Shown: positions 22,689 through 29,975, numbered from the stretch's first letter. The stretch is DNA of 33,923 bases from Ruminococcus sp. (GCA_022641595.1 JALCDN010000014.1:1-33923), one strand, 5' to 3'. Notes: generated by a model from the sequence alone, not told the origin. Numbers and translations: made by a program.

Positions 22689-25112
22689 TTATTTAAGATG
22701 CCATATATTCTTTGCGTACTCATTAACTGCACGGTCGGCAGAAAAAATACCTGCACCTGCGATATTATTGAGTGACATTTTAGTCCATTTCTTAGTATCA
22801 TTATAGCATTCCGAACTGAACTGCTGAGCTTTTCTATATGAGTCAAAATCTGCAAGAACCATATATGGGTCCTGATTTTTGAGTGAATTTGCAACATCAT
22901 TGAAAGTGCAGCCATTAATGCCACTGTACATTCTGTTGATACATTCTCTGATTACAGGGTTATTGTCATAATAATACTCAGGATTGTAACCCTTTGCCTT
23001 AAGCTCATTGACTTCTTCGGTTTTCATACCGAAGATTATGATGTTATCCCAGCCGGCAGCTTCACCGATTTCGATGTTAGCACCGTCGAGTGTGCCGATA
23101 GTAATAGCACCATTGAGCATAAGCTTCATATTACCTGTACCGGAAGCCTCTGTACCTGCAAGTGAAATCTGTTCTGATATATCACTTGCCGGCATAAGAA
23201 TTTCTGAAAGTGTTACGCAGTAATTTTCAAGGAAGTAAACTGAAAGTTTCTTTGAAATCTTCGGATTCTTTCTGATTTCCTCGGAAATTGCCCAGATAAG
23301 CTTTATAATCTGCTTTGCAAGGTAGTATCCTGGAGCTGCCTTAGCTGCAAAGATGTAAGTTTTAGGAGTAAAATCAGCATCAGGATTGTTAAGCAGATAA
23401 TTGTAGTCGGCAAGGATATTCATAACATTAAGGTGTTGTCTTTTATATTCGTGCAGACGTTTTACCTGAACATCAAATATGCTGTCTGTATCGATTTTGA
23501 ACTGACTTGAATTTTTCACAAATTTAGCAAACTGTTCCTTATTCTGCTTTTTAATTTTTGCAAGTCTGTCAAGAACTGAAGAATCATTTACAAATTCTCT
23601 GAGCTTAATAAGCTCTGAGCCGTCTTTAAGGAACTTGTCTCCGATTTTCTCACGCAGAAGCTGTGTAAGACCCGGATTCGACTGATAAAGCCATCTTCTG
23701 TAAGCAATACCGTTTGTTACGTTTTTGAACTTTTCAGGTGTAGCTTCGTACTCATCGTGGAATACAGATTCCTTAATGATTTCGGAATGGAGCTTTGATA
23801 CGCCATTTACGCTGTGTGAAGCAGCAACGCAGAGTGTTGCCATATGAATTTTGTTGTCCTTTATAATCGACATCTGAGTTGTTTTTGCACTGTCGTTTCC
23901 GTTAGTTTCCATAAGTTCACGGCAGTAGCGGTTATTGATTTCAACGATAATGGAGAAAATTCTCGGAATTATGTGTTTAACGAGGTTCACGTCCCATTTT
24001 TCGAGAGCTTCAGCCATAACGGTATGGTTTGTGTAAGCAAAGGTATGAGTAACGATATCCCATGCTTTTTCCCATGAATATCCGCAGTCATCAAGAAGGA
24101 TACGCATAAGCTCAGGAATTGCAAGAGTCGGGTGAGTATCATTGATATGGATAGCAACCTTTTCGTGAAGGTTATCGAGTGTGCCATAAACCGACATATG
24201 TGTATTTACGATATCGCCGATAGCTGCCGCACACATAAAGTACTGCTGACGAAGACGAAGTGATTTACCTTCAAGATGATTATCGTTAGGATAAAGCACC
24301 TTTGAGATAGCATTCGCAACGGAATTCTGTGCAAGAGCGCTTGCATAATCGCCGCTGTTGAATTTAGCCATATCGAAGCTTGGAGCCTGAGCCTTCCAGA
24401 GACGAAGCACAGAAACGCCCTCACTTCCGTAACCGGAAACGTACATATCATAAGGGATTGCGACAACCGTGCTGTAATTGACGTGAGAAATATGGTGATA
24501 CTGTTTATCCCAATATTCCTGCAAATCTCCCTCAAAATGGACATCAATAGCAAGCTCCGGTCTTGGGTCAAGCCATACAGAGCCACCCGGGAGCCAGTTA
24601 TCAGGGAACTCAGTCTGCCAGCCGTCCTCAAGCTTCTGCTGGAAGATACCGAACTCGTAGCAAATTGAGTGACCCATAGCAGGAAGAGCCTGAGTAGCCA
24701 GAGCGTCAAGGTAGCATGCAGCAAGTCTGCCAAGACCGCCATTGCCAAGACCTGCATCAGGTTCATAGTCGTAAATTTTTTCGAGATTTATACCATAATC
24801 GCCGAGCATTTTTCTGATATCATCGGCAATTTCGAGGTTATATATACTGGTTTTCAGAGAGCGACCCATAAGGAACTCCATAGACAGGTAATATATCTGC
24901 TTTCCGCCGACCGAATGTGTATGGTTGATAAAAGATTGTCTTTTCTTTTTAAGGATATCGACAATAGCTGCTGAAAGTACCTGATATACCTGCTTATCAG
25001 AAGCTTCTTCAGGGGAAACGTTATAAATTTCCTGTAAATTTTCGAGGAAATCAGCTCTTACCTTTTCCATTAACGGGTTAGAGGGTGTAATGCTGTTTTT
25101 TTCTGTTGCCAT
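22689..25112 (-). CDS. glgP: Glycogen/starch/maltodextrin phosphorylase
   Basis: The protein (807 residues) is a GT35 phosphorylase that releases glucose-1-phosphate from alpha-1,4-glucan ends. Family segments are YYLSMEFLMGRSL, GLGNGGLGRLAACYLDALAT, VHINDTHPTLAIPELMRILLD and VKRLHEYKRQ. The PLP-binding lysine lies in EASGTGNMKLMLNGAITIG, near 663. The longest frame runs 33 codons upstream through the promoter region; the ATG at 25112 has GGAG 7 nt upstream and gives a normal length. It is cytoplasmic and probably works with the GH13 enzyme downstream on stored glycogen or imported maltodextrin. Confidence 0.96.
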   Translation of the reverse strand: MATEKNSITPSNPLMEKVRADFLENLQEIYNVSPEEASDKQVYQVLSAAIVDILKKKRQSFINHTHSVGGKQIYYLSMEFLMGRSLKTSIYNLEIADDIRKMLGDYGINLEKIYDYEPDAGLGNGGLGRLAACYLDALATQALPAMGHSICYEFGIFQQKLEDGWQTEFPDNWLPGGSVWLDPRPELAIDVHFEGDLQEYWDKQYHHISHVNYSTVVAIPYDMYVSGYGSEGVSVLRLWKAQAPSFDMAKFNSGDYASALAQNSVANAISKVLYPNDNHLEGKSLRLRQQYFMCAAAIGDIVNTHMSVYGTLDNLHEKVAIHINDTHPTLAIPELMRILLDDCGYSWEKAWDIVTHTFAYTNHTVMAEALEKWDVNLVKHIIPRIFSIIVEINNRYCRELMETNGNDSAKTTQMSIIKDNKIHMATLCVAASHSVNGVSKLHSEIIKESVFHDEYEATPEKFKNVTNGIAYRRWLYQSNPGLTQLLREKIGDKFLKDGSELIKLREFVNDSSVLDRLAKIKKQNKEQFAKFVKNSSQFKIDTDSIFDVQVKRLHEYKRQHLNVMNILADYNYLLNNPDADFTPKTYIFAAKAAPGYYLAKQIIKLIWAISEEIRKNPKISKKLSVYFLENYCVTLSEILMPASDISEQISLAGTEASGTGNMKLMLNGAITIGTLDGANIEIGEAAGWDNIIIFGMKTEEVNELKAKGYNPEYYYDNNPVIRECINRMYSGINGCTFNDVANSLKNQDPYMVLADFDSYRKAQQFSSECYNDTKKWTKMSLNNIAGAGIFSADRAVNEYAKNIWHLK

Positions 25113-25192
25113 GTTTTTTCTCCAATCTCCGGTGAAACAGGGAACAACTGAAACTGATTCAACCGGTTTGCATAAGTTTGAGTATACACTTG

Positions 25193-25221
25193 ATACTACG
25201 GCAAAATACAATAAAATTCAA
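25193..25221 (-). promoter_or_regulatory. Probable glgP promoter
   Basis: On the minus strand TTGAAT (25221-25216) and TAGTAT (25198-25193) are 17 bp apart, about 80 bp before the preferred glgP start. The -10 box is weaker than consensus. No CRE-like operator was recognised with confidence. Confidence 0.45.
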
Positions 25222-25531
25222 CGCATTTATAAATGTTTGCATTTTTAAGGCAAAATGAATAAGGCTGATGAAATTTATTTTATTTTGTCATAGTGTCAAG
25301 TATAGTGTTGCCTGAGAGGGCATAAATTTTCACACATTTCTGACTATTATTATTATACAACATTCTTTAGAATTTTGCAATTGCTTTTTTATACAAATAT
25401 CATTGCAATATCGAGTAAAATAGCCAAATTTTCACAGTATTTCGTTTATTTTTTCACAATGTTGGTATACATTTATACAAATCGTATTACTATTGAAAAT
25501 TATTATCAAATCATTTTCTTTTTATTTTCTC
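25222..25531. other. AT-rich gene-free stretch between glgP and the tRNA promoter
   Basis: This divergent region is very AT-rich with runs of A and T. No frame with a ribosome site and no strong hairpin is seen, apart from a short CATTTATAAATG palindrome near 25224. It separates the glgP promoter from the tRNA promoter. Confidence 0.4.
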
Positions 25532-25559
25532 TTGACATTTTCCGAAAATGTGTTAAAAT
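25532..25559 (+). promoter_or_regulatory. Promoter of the tRNA-Thr locus
   Basis: A perfect -35 TTGACA (25532-25537) and a -10 TAAAAT (25554-25559) with a 16-bp spacer lie about 48 bp before the first tRNA-like sequence. The orientation and distance fit tRNA transcription. Confidence 0.6.
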
Positions 25560-25606
25560 GTATTAAGAGTATTTCAAAAAATTTTTTTGACTATTCATAT
25601 TGTACT

Positions 25607-25656
25607 GCTGATATGGCTCAGCTGGTAGAGCAGCTCATTCGTAATGAGCAGGTCTG
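25607..25656 (+). pseudogene. tRNA-Thr(CGU) fragment lacking its 3' part
   Basis: The sequence has a tRNA acceptor 5' strand (GCTGATA), a D arm (GGCTCAGCTGGTAGAGC) and an anticodon arm GCTCA-TTCGTAA-TGAGC with anticodon CGT, then the variable bases AGGTC. The T arm, the acceptor 3' strand and CCA are missing; an unrelated AT-rich stretch of 18-20 bases follows and leads into a complete tRNA-Thr. It cannot make a functional tRNA. Loss of the 3' part is what insertion or imprecise excision at a tRNA attachment site can leave. Confidence 0.75.
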
Positions 25657-25674
25657 TTGAAAAAATGAATATTT

Positions 25675-25749
25675 GCTAATGTAGCACAGTGGTAGTGCAG
25701 CGCATTCGTAATGCGCAGGTCGCCGGTTCAAATCCGGCCATTAGCTCCA
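25675..25749 (+). tRNA. tRNA-Thr (anticodon CGT)
   Basis: A complete cloverleaf: acceptor stem GCTAATG with CATTAGC (7 bp), D stem GCAC with GTGC, anticodon stem GCGCA with TGCGC around loop TTCGTAA (anticodon CGT, reads ACG), variable AGGTC, T arm GCCGG-TTCAAAT-CCGGC, discriminator T and encoded CCA (25747-25749). The mature body is 72 nt. It lies next to a tyrosine-integrase gene, so its 3' end is a likely attachment site. Confidence 0.95.
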
Positions 25750-25758
25750 AGAAACCGC

Positions 25759-25788
25759 ATAACCACGCACTTTTTAGTGTGTGGTTAT
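25759..25788 (+). terminator. Terminator of the tRNA locus
   Basis: Arms of 12 bp (ATAACCACGCAC and GTGTGTGGTTAT, one G-U pair) with loop TTTTTA lie 10 bp after the tRNA CCA end; TGCTTT follows. The position and shape fit a Rho-independent terminator. Confidence 0.65.
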
Positions 25789-25817
25789 TGCTTTATCCGA
25801 ACAAAGAATTTTGAAAA

Positions 25818-25910
25818 TGGTACTTTGGTACTTACAAGATTTATTTTGCTCTGTGATATTTTTTTCGTGAATTGCATTACTTACAGTACTGTGGTACTTA
25901 TTTGGCACTT
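25818..25910. repeat. Four direct copies of the octamer TGGTACTT near the integrase end
   Basis: TGGTACTT occurs at 25818-25825 and 25826-25833 (tandem) and at 25892-25899; a one-base variant TGGCACTT lies at 25903-25910. All are in the same direction between the tRNA terminator and the int stop. This pattern is like arm-type integrase binding sites near the end of a tyrosine-recombinase element. Confidence 0.5.
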
Positions 25911-25917
25911 ATAAACG

Positions 25918-25954
25918 AAAAAACAATGCGGTCAGGATTTCTCCCAACCGCATT
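25918..25954 (-). terminator. Terminator of the integrase gene
   Basis: On the minus strand a stem of AATGCGGT with ACCGCATT (8 bp, 14-base loop) is followed by GTTTTTTCG. It starts 8 bp after the int stop and is a normal intrinsic terminator. Confidence 0.75.
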
Positions 25955-25961
25955 AGCCTTA

Positions 25962-27389
25962 TTATGCCGAATGATTTTCGCTTGTTTTTTTAAAGATTAC
26001 ATCATCAAGCGCCTCGGCTGCCATTTCATCTGCCATTCTGAAAACGTGTGAATAAATATTACTCGTTGTAGCAGCGCAAGCGTGTCCTAATCGCTTTGAT
26101 ACCGCATTAAGCGGCACACCATTCATTACAAGGATAGAAGCTGACGTATGCCTAAGTGAGTGTAGCGGAATATGACGCAGACCATTCTGCTGATTAAACC
26201 TTGCAAACCACTTTGACACTGAGGATGGATGAAGCGGAACGCCTAAATCGTTCGTAAACACCCTTTTACTCTCACACCATTGATTACTACACTTGTGCTG
26301 CTGTTCCTTTTGCCATTCATTGTAATCGTTGATTAGTCCTATGACGTGTGACGAAATCTTAATAGCTCTGACCGATGTCGCTGTTTTGGGTGTATCCTCA
26401 TAAACTCCTGTTTCCTGTGTATATAAGACATTGCGTTTAATACGAATTACATTGTGTTCAAAATCTATGTCCTCCCACGACAAACCGCACATTTCTCCAC
26501 GACGTATTCCGGTGAACAAGAGAAGCTGTATTGCTGTTCTGAACGGTTGAGGTGCTGTCTGCAATGTATTAAGAAGCTTTGTCGTTTCTTCCTCATCAAG
26601 ATAATCCGCTTCGTGTTTGTTGACTTTTGGTGGCTTAACTCTTGTGCACGGATTTATCGGAATTATATTCTGTAAAACTGCGAACGAACAAATTGATGAG
26701 ATTAAAGCGTGATAACGCTTTACGGTACTTGGAGAAATTGTATTCCTGTCCGTTTCCTTGAATACTTTCTTATATTCCAATCCAAGCGTTTCGCATATTT
26801 TTTTGGCACATTCTACCGAAATTACGTCGCCTTTAAGCAGTTTGTGTATCGTTGCTATCGAAACGTTGGATTTTTCCGCAAGCTCATTTTGTGATATTCT
26901 TGGCTTTTCACATTTTTGCCCATTGTGGACATTGATATAATTCCTGAAATCTTCGTCGCTGTGACAAGTTACATTACAACCGATTTTTTGTTCAAGAAGC
27001 ATATTATAAAATGTGTTCAGATTATGTGGCTGTAATTTTCCGATACTGATGTGACCTATTGCAGGAAGCACAACTTTTAACATCTTCTTGTAGCTCACAA
27101 GCGTAGTTCTTTTCAAATTATTCTCTGCATAGTCAGTAAACCACATTTCAGATAAATCCGTAAAGCGAATATTCTCATCAACGCACTGTCCTTGCTTACA
27201 TTTCTGTTCAAAGAGTACTGCCTGTCGATTTAATTCTTTCTTAATCTGATTTTTTGTCATATCCAATGGCGGTGTCCAAGTCATTGTTTTTGATAATTGT
27301 TTCCCATTAATGTCGTATCCCATTGAAACTTTAATTCTGTAACTGGTCACATCCCCTTTTTTATTCTTTCTTTCAATTATTCCAGCCAT
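25962..27389 (-). CDS. int: Tyrosine-recombinase integrase with an embedded HTH domain
   Basis: The 475-residue site-specific recombinase should integrate and excise this element at the adjacent tRNA-Thr. Catalytic residues visible are Arg296 (TGIRRGEM), HSLR with His410 and Arg413, His436 (LGH) and Tyr446 (NIYSHV). The N-terminus (1-70) is an arm-binding-type domain; the core-binding domain starts near 76 (FTDLSEMWFTDYAENNLK). Between about 163 and 212 lies an extra segment (SQNELAEKSNVSIATIHKLL, then CAKKICETLGLEYKKVF) with the shape of a Cro/CI-type helix-turn-helix, inserted in the core-binding domain. The ATG has GGAGGG 7 nt upstream and lies 13 bp after tnpV. A terminator follows the stop. 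Confidence 0.93.
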   Translation of the reverse strand: MAGIIERKNKKGDVTSYRIKVSMGYDINGKQLSKTMTWTPPLDMTKNQIKKELNRQAVLFEQKCKQGQCVDENIRFTDLSEMWFTDYAENNLKRTTLVSYKKMLKVVLPAIGHISIGKLQPHNLNTFYNMLLEQKIGCNVTCHSDEDFRNYINVHNGQKCEKPRISQNELAEKSNVSIATIHKLLKGDVISVECAKKICETLGLEYKKVFKETDRNTISPSTVKRYHALISSICSFAVLQNIIPINPCTRVKPPKVNKHEADYLDEEETTKLLNTLQTAPQPFRTAIQLLLFTGIRRGEMCGLSWEDIDFEHNVIRIKRNVLYTQETGVYEDTPKTATSVRAIKISSHVIGLINDYNEWQKEQQHKCSNQWCESKRVFTNDLGVPLHPSSVSKWFARFNQQNGLRHIPLHSLRHTSASILVMNGVPLNAVSKRLGHACAATTSNIYSHVFRMADEMAAEALDDVIFKKTSENHSA

Positions 27390-27402
27390 AATAAAACCCT
27401 CC

Positions 27403-27780
27403 TTAAGTGTAAATAAATTTGTGTAAAATAAATTCCTCTGCGCAAGCCTTATAATTATTCATCAAGCCAACCCAGCGGAGCATATCGGTGTTCTTCATTT
27501 CCTCGGTCAGACCATCAGCTGCTACCATACCTTTTATAATACGGTCAAGATATTCATTCGCTGTTCTGTCGGTCTCCGCAAGATGCTCGTCCAATGTTCC
27601 CTTTATCAGCAACGCCTGATATAATGAGTTATGGTTCTCTCTAAGATATTTCTTGCGAAGCCTTCCGTATTTGCCGATAGGCTCTGTCTGAGCGACTTTA
27701 AGGTTCGGCAGATAAGTTTCCGTAGCCTCATCAAGTACATAATCAATGCCGTTTTCCGTAATTTTCTTTGCAAGTTTCAT
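27403..27780 (-). CDS. tnpV: TnpV-family mobile-element protein
   Basis: The 125-residue protein matches, from memory, the TnpV family of conjugative and mobilizable elements in gut Firmicutes (start MKLAKKITENGIDYVLDEA, then YLPNL, GKYGRLRKKYLRENH). Its biochemical role is not known. It often lies just before an integrase gene, as here (13 bp gap), and is probably in the same transcript. I chose the ATG at 27780 because GGGGGG lies 7 nt upstream; the longer frame would start inside the promoter. A consensus promoter and a 24-bp palindrome lie directly upstream. Confidence 0.8.
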   Translation of the reverse strand: MKLAKKITENGIDYVLDEATETYLPNLKVAQTEPIGKYGRLRKKYLRENHNSLYQALLIKGTLDEHLAETDRTANEYLDRIIKGMVAADGLTEEMKNTDMLRWVGLMNNYKACAEEFILHKFIYT

Positions 27781-27818
27781 AGGTGTACCCCCCTTAGTTT
27801 TAAAAGACTCATTTTCAT

Positions 27819-27842
27819 ATCGCTTTAGCGCTTTAAAGCGAT
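27819..27842. promoter_or_regulatory. Operator-like palindrome at the tnpV-int start of transcription
   Basis: A 24-bp inverted repeat (arms ATCGCTTTA and TAAAGCGAT, 6 bp between them) abuts and overlaps the -10 box by 2 bp. Within it is the perfect 12-bp palindrome CGCTTTAAAGCG. A repressor bound here would block tnpV-int; the HTH inside the integrase is one candidate binder. Confidence 0.55.
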
Positions 27843-27869
27843 TATACACGCATTTTATCTGTTTGTCAA
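27841..27869 (-). promoter_or_regulatory. Consensus promoter of tnpV-int
   Basis: On the minus strand a perfect -35 TTGACA (27869-27864) and a perfect -10 TATAAT (27846-27841) lie 17 bp apart. It is the strongest promoter in the window. A palindrome overlaps the start region, which suggests repression. Confidence 0.85.
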
Positions 27870-27916
27870 GAGGTTACGGAAATATCGGCTTTTTTGATAC
27901 TTTTATGCGTTGGTTT

Positions 27917-27960
27917 TGTGCATAAGTAACCGCAACAAACGTTGCAATAACCTCTGCACA
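27917..27960 (-). terminator. Nested inverted repeat after the relaxase gene
   Basis: Outer arms TGTGCA and TGCACA enclose an inner stem GCAAC-4-GTTGC, 8 bp after the relaxase stop. There is no good T-run. It may end or process the mobilization transcript before the tnpV promoter. Confidence 0.3.
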
Positions 27961-27967
27961 TATTTTA

Positions 27968-29251
27968 TCATTCCAACTCTCCGCTACGCTTTCTCTGCTG
28001 TTCTCTGACAAGCATTTTCGGAGCAACCGCTTCAAGATTTTTCTTCACATCCCTGAACTCTTTCAGCGTATCCTTTCGGGTGAAATAATCAATGCTCAAT
28101 TCCTGTTTCTGTTCGTCGAGCCTGTCATATTCTTTTTTCAAAGAAGCCATACTCGGCAGCTTGTTATCGTGAATATACGGCTGTAATTCTTTCAGCGCCG
28201 CCTTGTATAAAACTTTCTGTGCATCGTTCTTGCGCTCCTTGTTGTCACGGAAAGTCTGAATGTTTTTCATAACAGCGTCAAGCTCTTTCAGCCTTGCTTC
28301 AACGGGTTTCAGCTTATCCCTTGCGGAAGTCATTTCCGACAAGAATTTCTGCTCCATACCGTCCAAGTCGGAAAGCGTTCGCACGTTCTTTTCTGTAAGA
28401 AAATTCATCATCGCCGCCATAGCTTTCAGATTGTGTATCTGACACCACTGCGTATAACCTCTGCTCTGACCGCACTTGATATTGTTCTGAATATCAATGA
28501 TGACGTTTGCCTTGTATGGCTTGTAAAGCCCCTGTATGCGTAGCTTCAGTGCCTCAACGGAATAATCCTCGCCGAGCGTCTTTGAACGAATGAATTTTTC
28601 CTGCCCCTCGCCGCAAAAAGAAAGATACTTGCCCTCTTTGATACGATAATTCTGACCTCCCATCCTTTTCAGAAAATCGTTATAGCTCTCTGCGTACAAA
28701 AGCTGTTCGTCAATCGTGCGACGTAGCTTTGTTTTCCACGAGATGCCCTTGCTGTCGGCTGTGTATTCAAAATAGCTTTTTCCTTTATCCTTGCTTGGTG
28801 AAATAACGGACAAGCCGAAATCACTGCAAAGCACATCGCTGATGCGGCGGATAAAGAAATAGCTCTGCGGAGTGCTGTTGTATTTCATATTGTCAACGAA
28901 ACTGACGGAGTTGAAAATGATGTGATTGTGAATATGCCCCTTGTCAATGTGTGTGCTGATGACATATTCATATTTGCCTTTGAGAAATTTCTCGCAAAGC
29001 TTCTCGCCAATTTCGTGTGCCGTCTTAAAATCTGTTTCGCTTGGTGCGAACGACTGTATCAGATGATAAGCAAGAATTCCGTTCTCCTTGCAGGCTTTCT
29101 TCTTTGTGAAGCCAAACTCCATATCCGCAAATTCGGGAGAACAGGCGAACGACGAAACGGTCTGCCCGTCAAGTGTTTTCTTTGGATTAACAATATAGTC
29201 GAGTGCTTTTTTCAACGTAGATTTAATAGGATGGATTTTTGTAATTGCCAT
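27968..29251 (-). CDS. Relaxase/mobilization nuclease (MobA/VirD2-like)
   Basis: The 427-residue protein is a conjugative relaxase. The metal-binding three-His motif is HIDKGHIHNHIIFN (His101, His106/108, His110). An N-terminal DYIVNP segment (Tyr19) is a candidate nicking tyrosine. The relaxase domain covers about 1-230; a coiled-coil, charged region follows (about 290-420). It would nick the element at oriT, stay bound to the 5' end and be carried to the recipient through a coupling protein. Its ATG has GGAGG about 4 nt upstream and overlaps the end of mobC by 40 bp. MOBP-type assignment is likely but not proven. Confidence 0.92.
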   Translation of the reverse strand: MAITKIHPIKSTLKKALDYIVNPKKTLDGQTVSSFACSPEFADMEFGFTKKKACKENGILAYHLIQSFAPSETDFKTAHEIGEKLCEKFLKGKYEYVISTHIDKGHIHNHIIFNSVSFVDNMKYNSTPQSYFFIRRISDVLCSDFGLSVISPSKDKGKSYFEYTADSKGISWKTKLRRTIDEQLLYAESYNDFLKRMGGQNYRIKEGKYLSFCGEGQEKFIRSKTLGEDYSVEALKLRIQGLYKPYKANVIIDIQNNIKCGQSRGYTQWCQIHNLKAMAAMMNFLTEKNVRTLSDLDGMEQKFLSEMTSARDKLKPVEARLKELDAVMKNIQTFRDNKERKNDAQKVLYKAALKELQPYIHDNKLPSMASLKKEYDRLDEQKQELSIDYFTRKDTLKEFRDVKKNLEAVAPKMLVREQQRKRSGELE

Positions 29252-29541
29252 ATTTCCTCCTGCTTTTTCTTAATTTCTGCAATGTCATCAGCGTAAATAA
29301 TCCCTGTGGAATTTGCTCTTGCGGCTATCTGATTGATGTTTCTGCCAATAGCGGAAAGCTCGGCGTTCATTTCTTTAATATAAGTGTAGTCCGCATTTAT
29401 CAGATACCCGTCCATCGAGATTTTTCTGAGATAGATGGACATATTCGTAAGTCCCACAAGCTCCATTCGCCTTTGGATAACCGCCTTTTCCTCGGCGGTA
29501 ACAAAGAAGCGTACCAGAATATTTCGGTCACGTTTTACCAT
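29212..29541 (-). CDS. mobC: MobC-like relaxosome accessory protein
   Basis: The 109-residue protein starts MVKRDRNILVRFFVTAEEKA, a ribbon-helix-helix-type N-terminus. A C-terminal MobC segment follows (LSAIGRNINQIAARANSTG). MobC proteins bind near oriT and help the relaxase open the DNA. The preferred ATG at 29541 has AAGGA 7 nt upstream. The longer frame to 29631 would run through the oriT candidate. It directly precedes and overlaps the relaxase gene. Confidence 0.88.
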   Translation of the reverse strand: MVKRDRNILVRFFVTAEEKAVIQRRMELVGLTNMSIYLRKISMDGYLINADYTYIKEMNAELSAIGRNINQIAARANSTGIIYADDIAEIKKKQEEIWQLQKSILLNLR

Positions 29542-29558
29542 AGGTTTTTCCTTTCTTT

Positions 29559-29648
29559 TTCGGCAGTATTGCCGAATATTCATAAGGGTCTGGGATATCC
29601 CAGCAAGCTGATTTTGTGGCACTGTAGCCACAAATCATATGCTTGCTG
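29559..29648. other. Candidate oriT: three adjacent inverted repeats before mobC
   Basis: Three adjoining structures lie in the 150-bp gap upstream of mobC-relaxase: a TTCGGCA-4-TGCCGAA hairpin (29559-29576), a perfect TGGGATATCCCA palindrome (29591-29602), and a nested hairpin (29601-29648) with outer arms CAGCAAGC and GCTTGCTG and inner arms around GTGGC and GCCAC. Position and inverted repeats fit an origin of transfer. The ATATCCCAG segment is a possible nick region by loose likeness to IncP-type sites. The nic base is not determined. Confidence 0.55.
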
Positions 29649-29690
29649 TCAACCAACCTTACCCCGCAGGGTTTGAACTGCTTTTTCAAG

Positions 29691-29867
29691 CTATGACGTT
29701 TCTTTTCCTCGCTTTGAAGCGTATTTTCTGCATTCGATAATAACAGCTCTGTAACTCTGCTTGCATTCTTCTCTGCAATGACGGCACAGAATATTGTAAT
29801 TTCTGCGCCCATTTTCAGAGAGAAAGAAACTCCATTCGAGCTTGTTGCGCTTGCTCATTCTCGGCAT
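29691..29867 (-). CDS. 58-aa Cys-containing mobile-element protein
   Basis: The small basic protein (start MPRMSKRNKLEWSFFLS) has Cys at 28, 31, 35 and 46 (ILCRHCREECKQSYRAVIIEC), a pattern suited to a small zinc finger. From memory, near-identical small proteins occur beside mobC in Firmicutes conjugative elements; the function is unknown. The preferred ATG has AAGGAG 5 nt upstream. It lies between the GTGAC palindrome and the oriT candidate, so a DNA-binding role is possible. Confidence 0.65.
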   Translation of the reverse strand: MPRMSKRNKLEWSFFLSENGRRNYNILCRHCREECKQSYRAVIIECRKYASKRGKETS

Positions 29868-29889
29868 AAATTCTCCTTTCCGACCTAAT

Positions 29890-29975
29890 GTGACACGTGA
29901 CAAGCGTGACTGGCGTGACACCTGTGACAATCATCTGTCCCGTCCGTCACGTTTGTCACGTCTGTCACGTGTCAC
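29890..29975. repeat. 86-bp symmetric GTGAC palindrome (iteron-like)
   Basis: Five GTGAC copies start at 29890, 29897, 29906, 29915 and 29924 (steps 7, 9, 9, 9). Five inverted copies start at 29937 (GTCCC, one change), 29946, 29955, 29964 and 29971 (steps 9, 9, 9, 7). All pairs share one centre at 29932.5. The outer 13 bases (GTGACACGTGACA) match perfectly and 3-base unpaired segments recur every 9 bp inside. It lies between the DUF3987 gene, whose stop codon it includes, and the 58-aa gene. Confidence 0.85.

Noticed and set aside
24206-24766. 186-codon minus-strand frame inside glgP
   Set aside because: It is a shadow of the conserved glgP coding frame, with no ribosome site and low-complexity Leu/Ser composition.
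25222-25531. 63-codon plus-strand frame and AT-rich runs upstream of the tRNA locus
   Set aside because: The frame has no ribosome site and the composition is that of AT-rich intergenic DNA.
29528-29812. 94-codon minus-strand frame across the oriT candidate
   Set aside because: It overlaps the better-supported 58-aa gene and the mobC start, has no clear ribosome site, and its middle is made of the inverted repeats of the oriT candidate.
29890-29975. GTGAC array as a CRISPR array
   Set aside because: Units are only 5-6 bp with 3-4 bp between them and half are inverted; there are no 25-40 bp repeats, no spacers and no cas genes.
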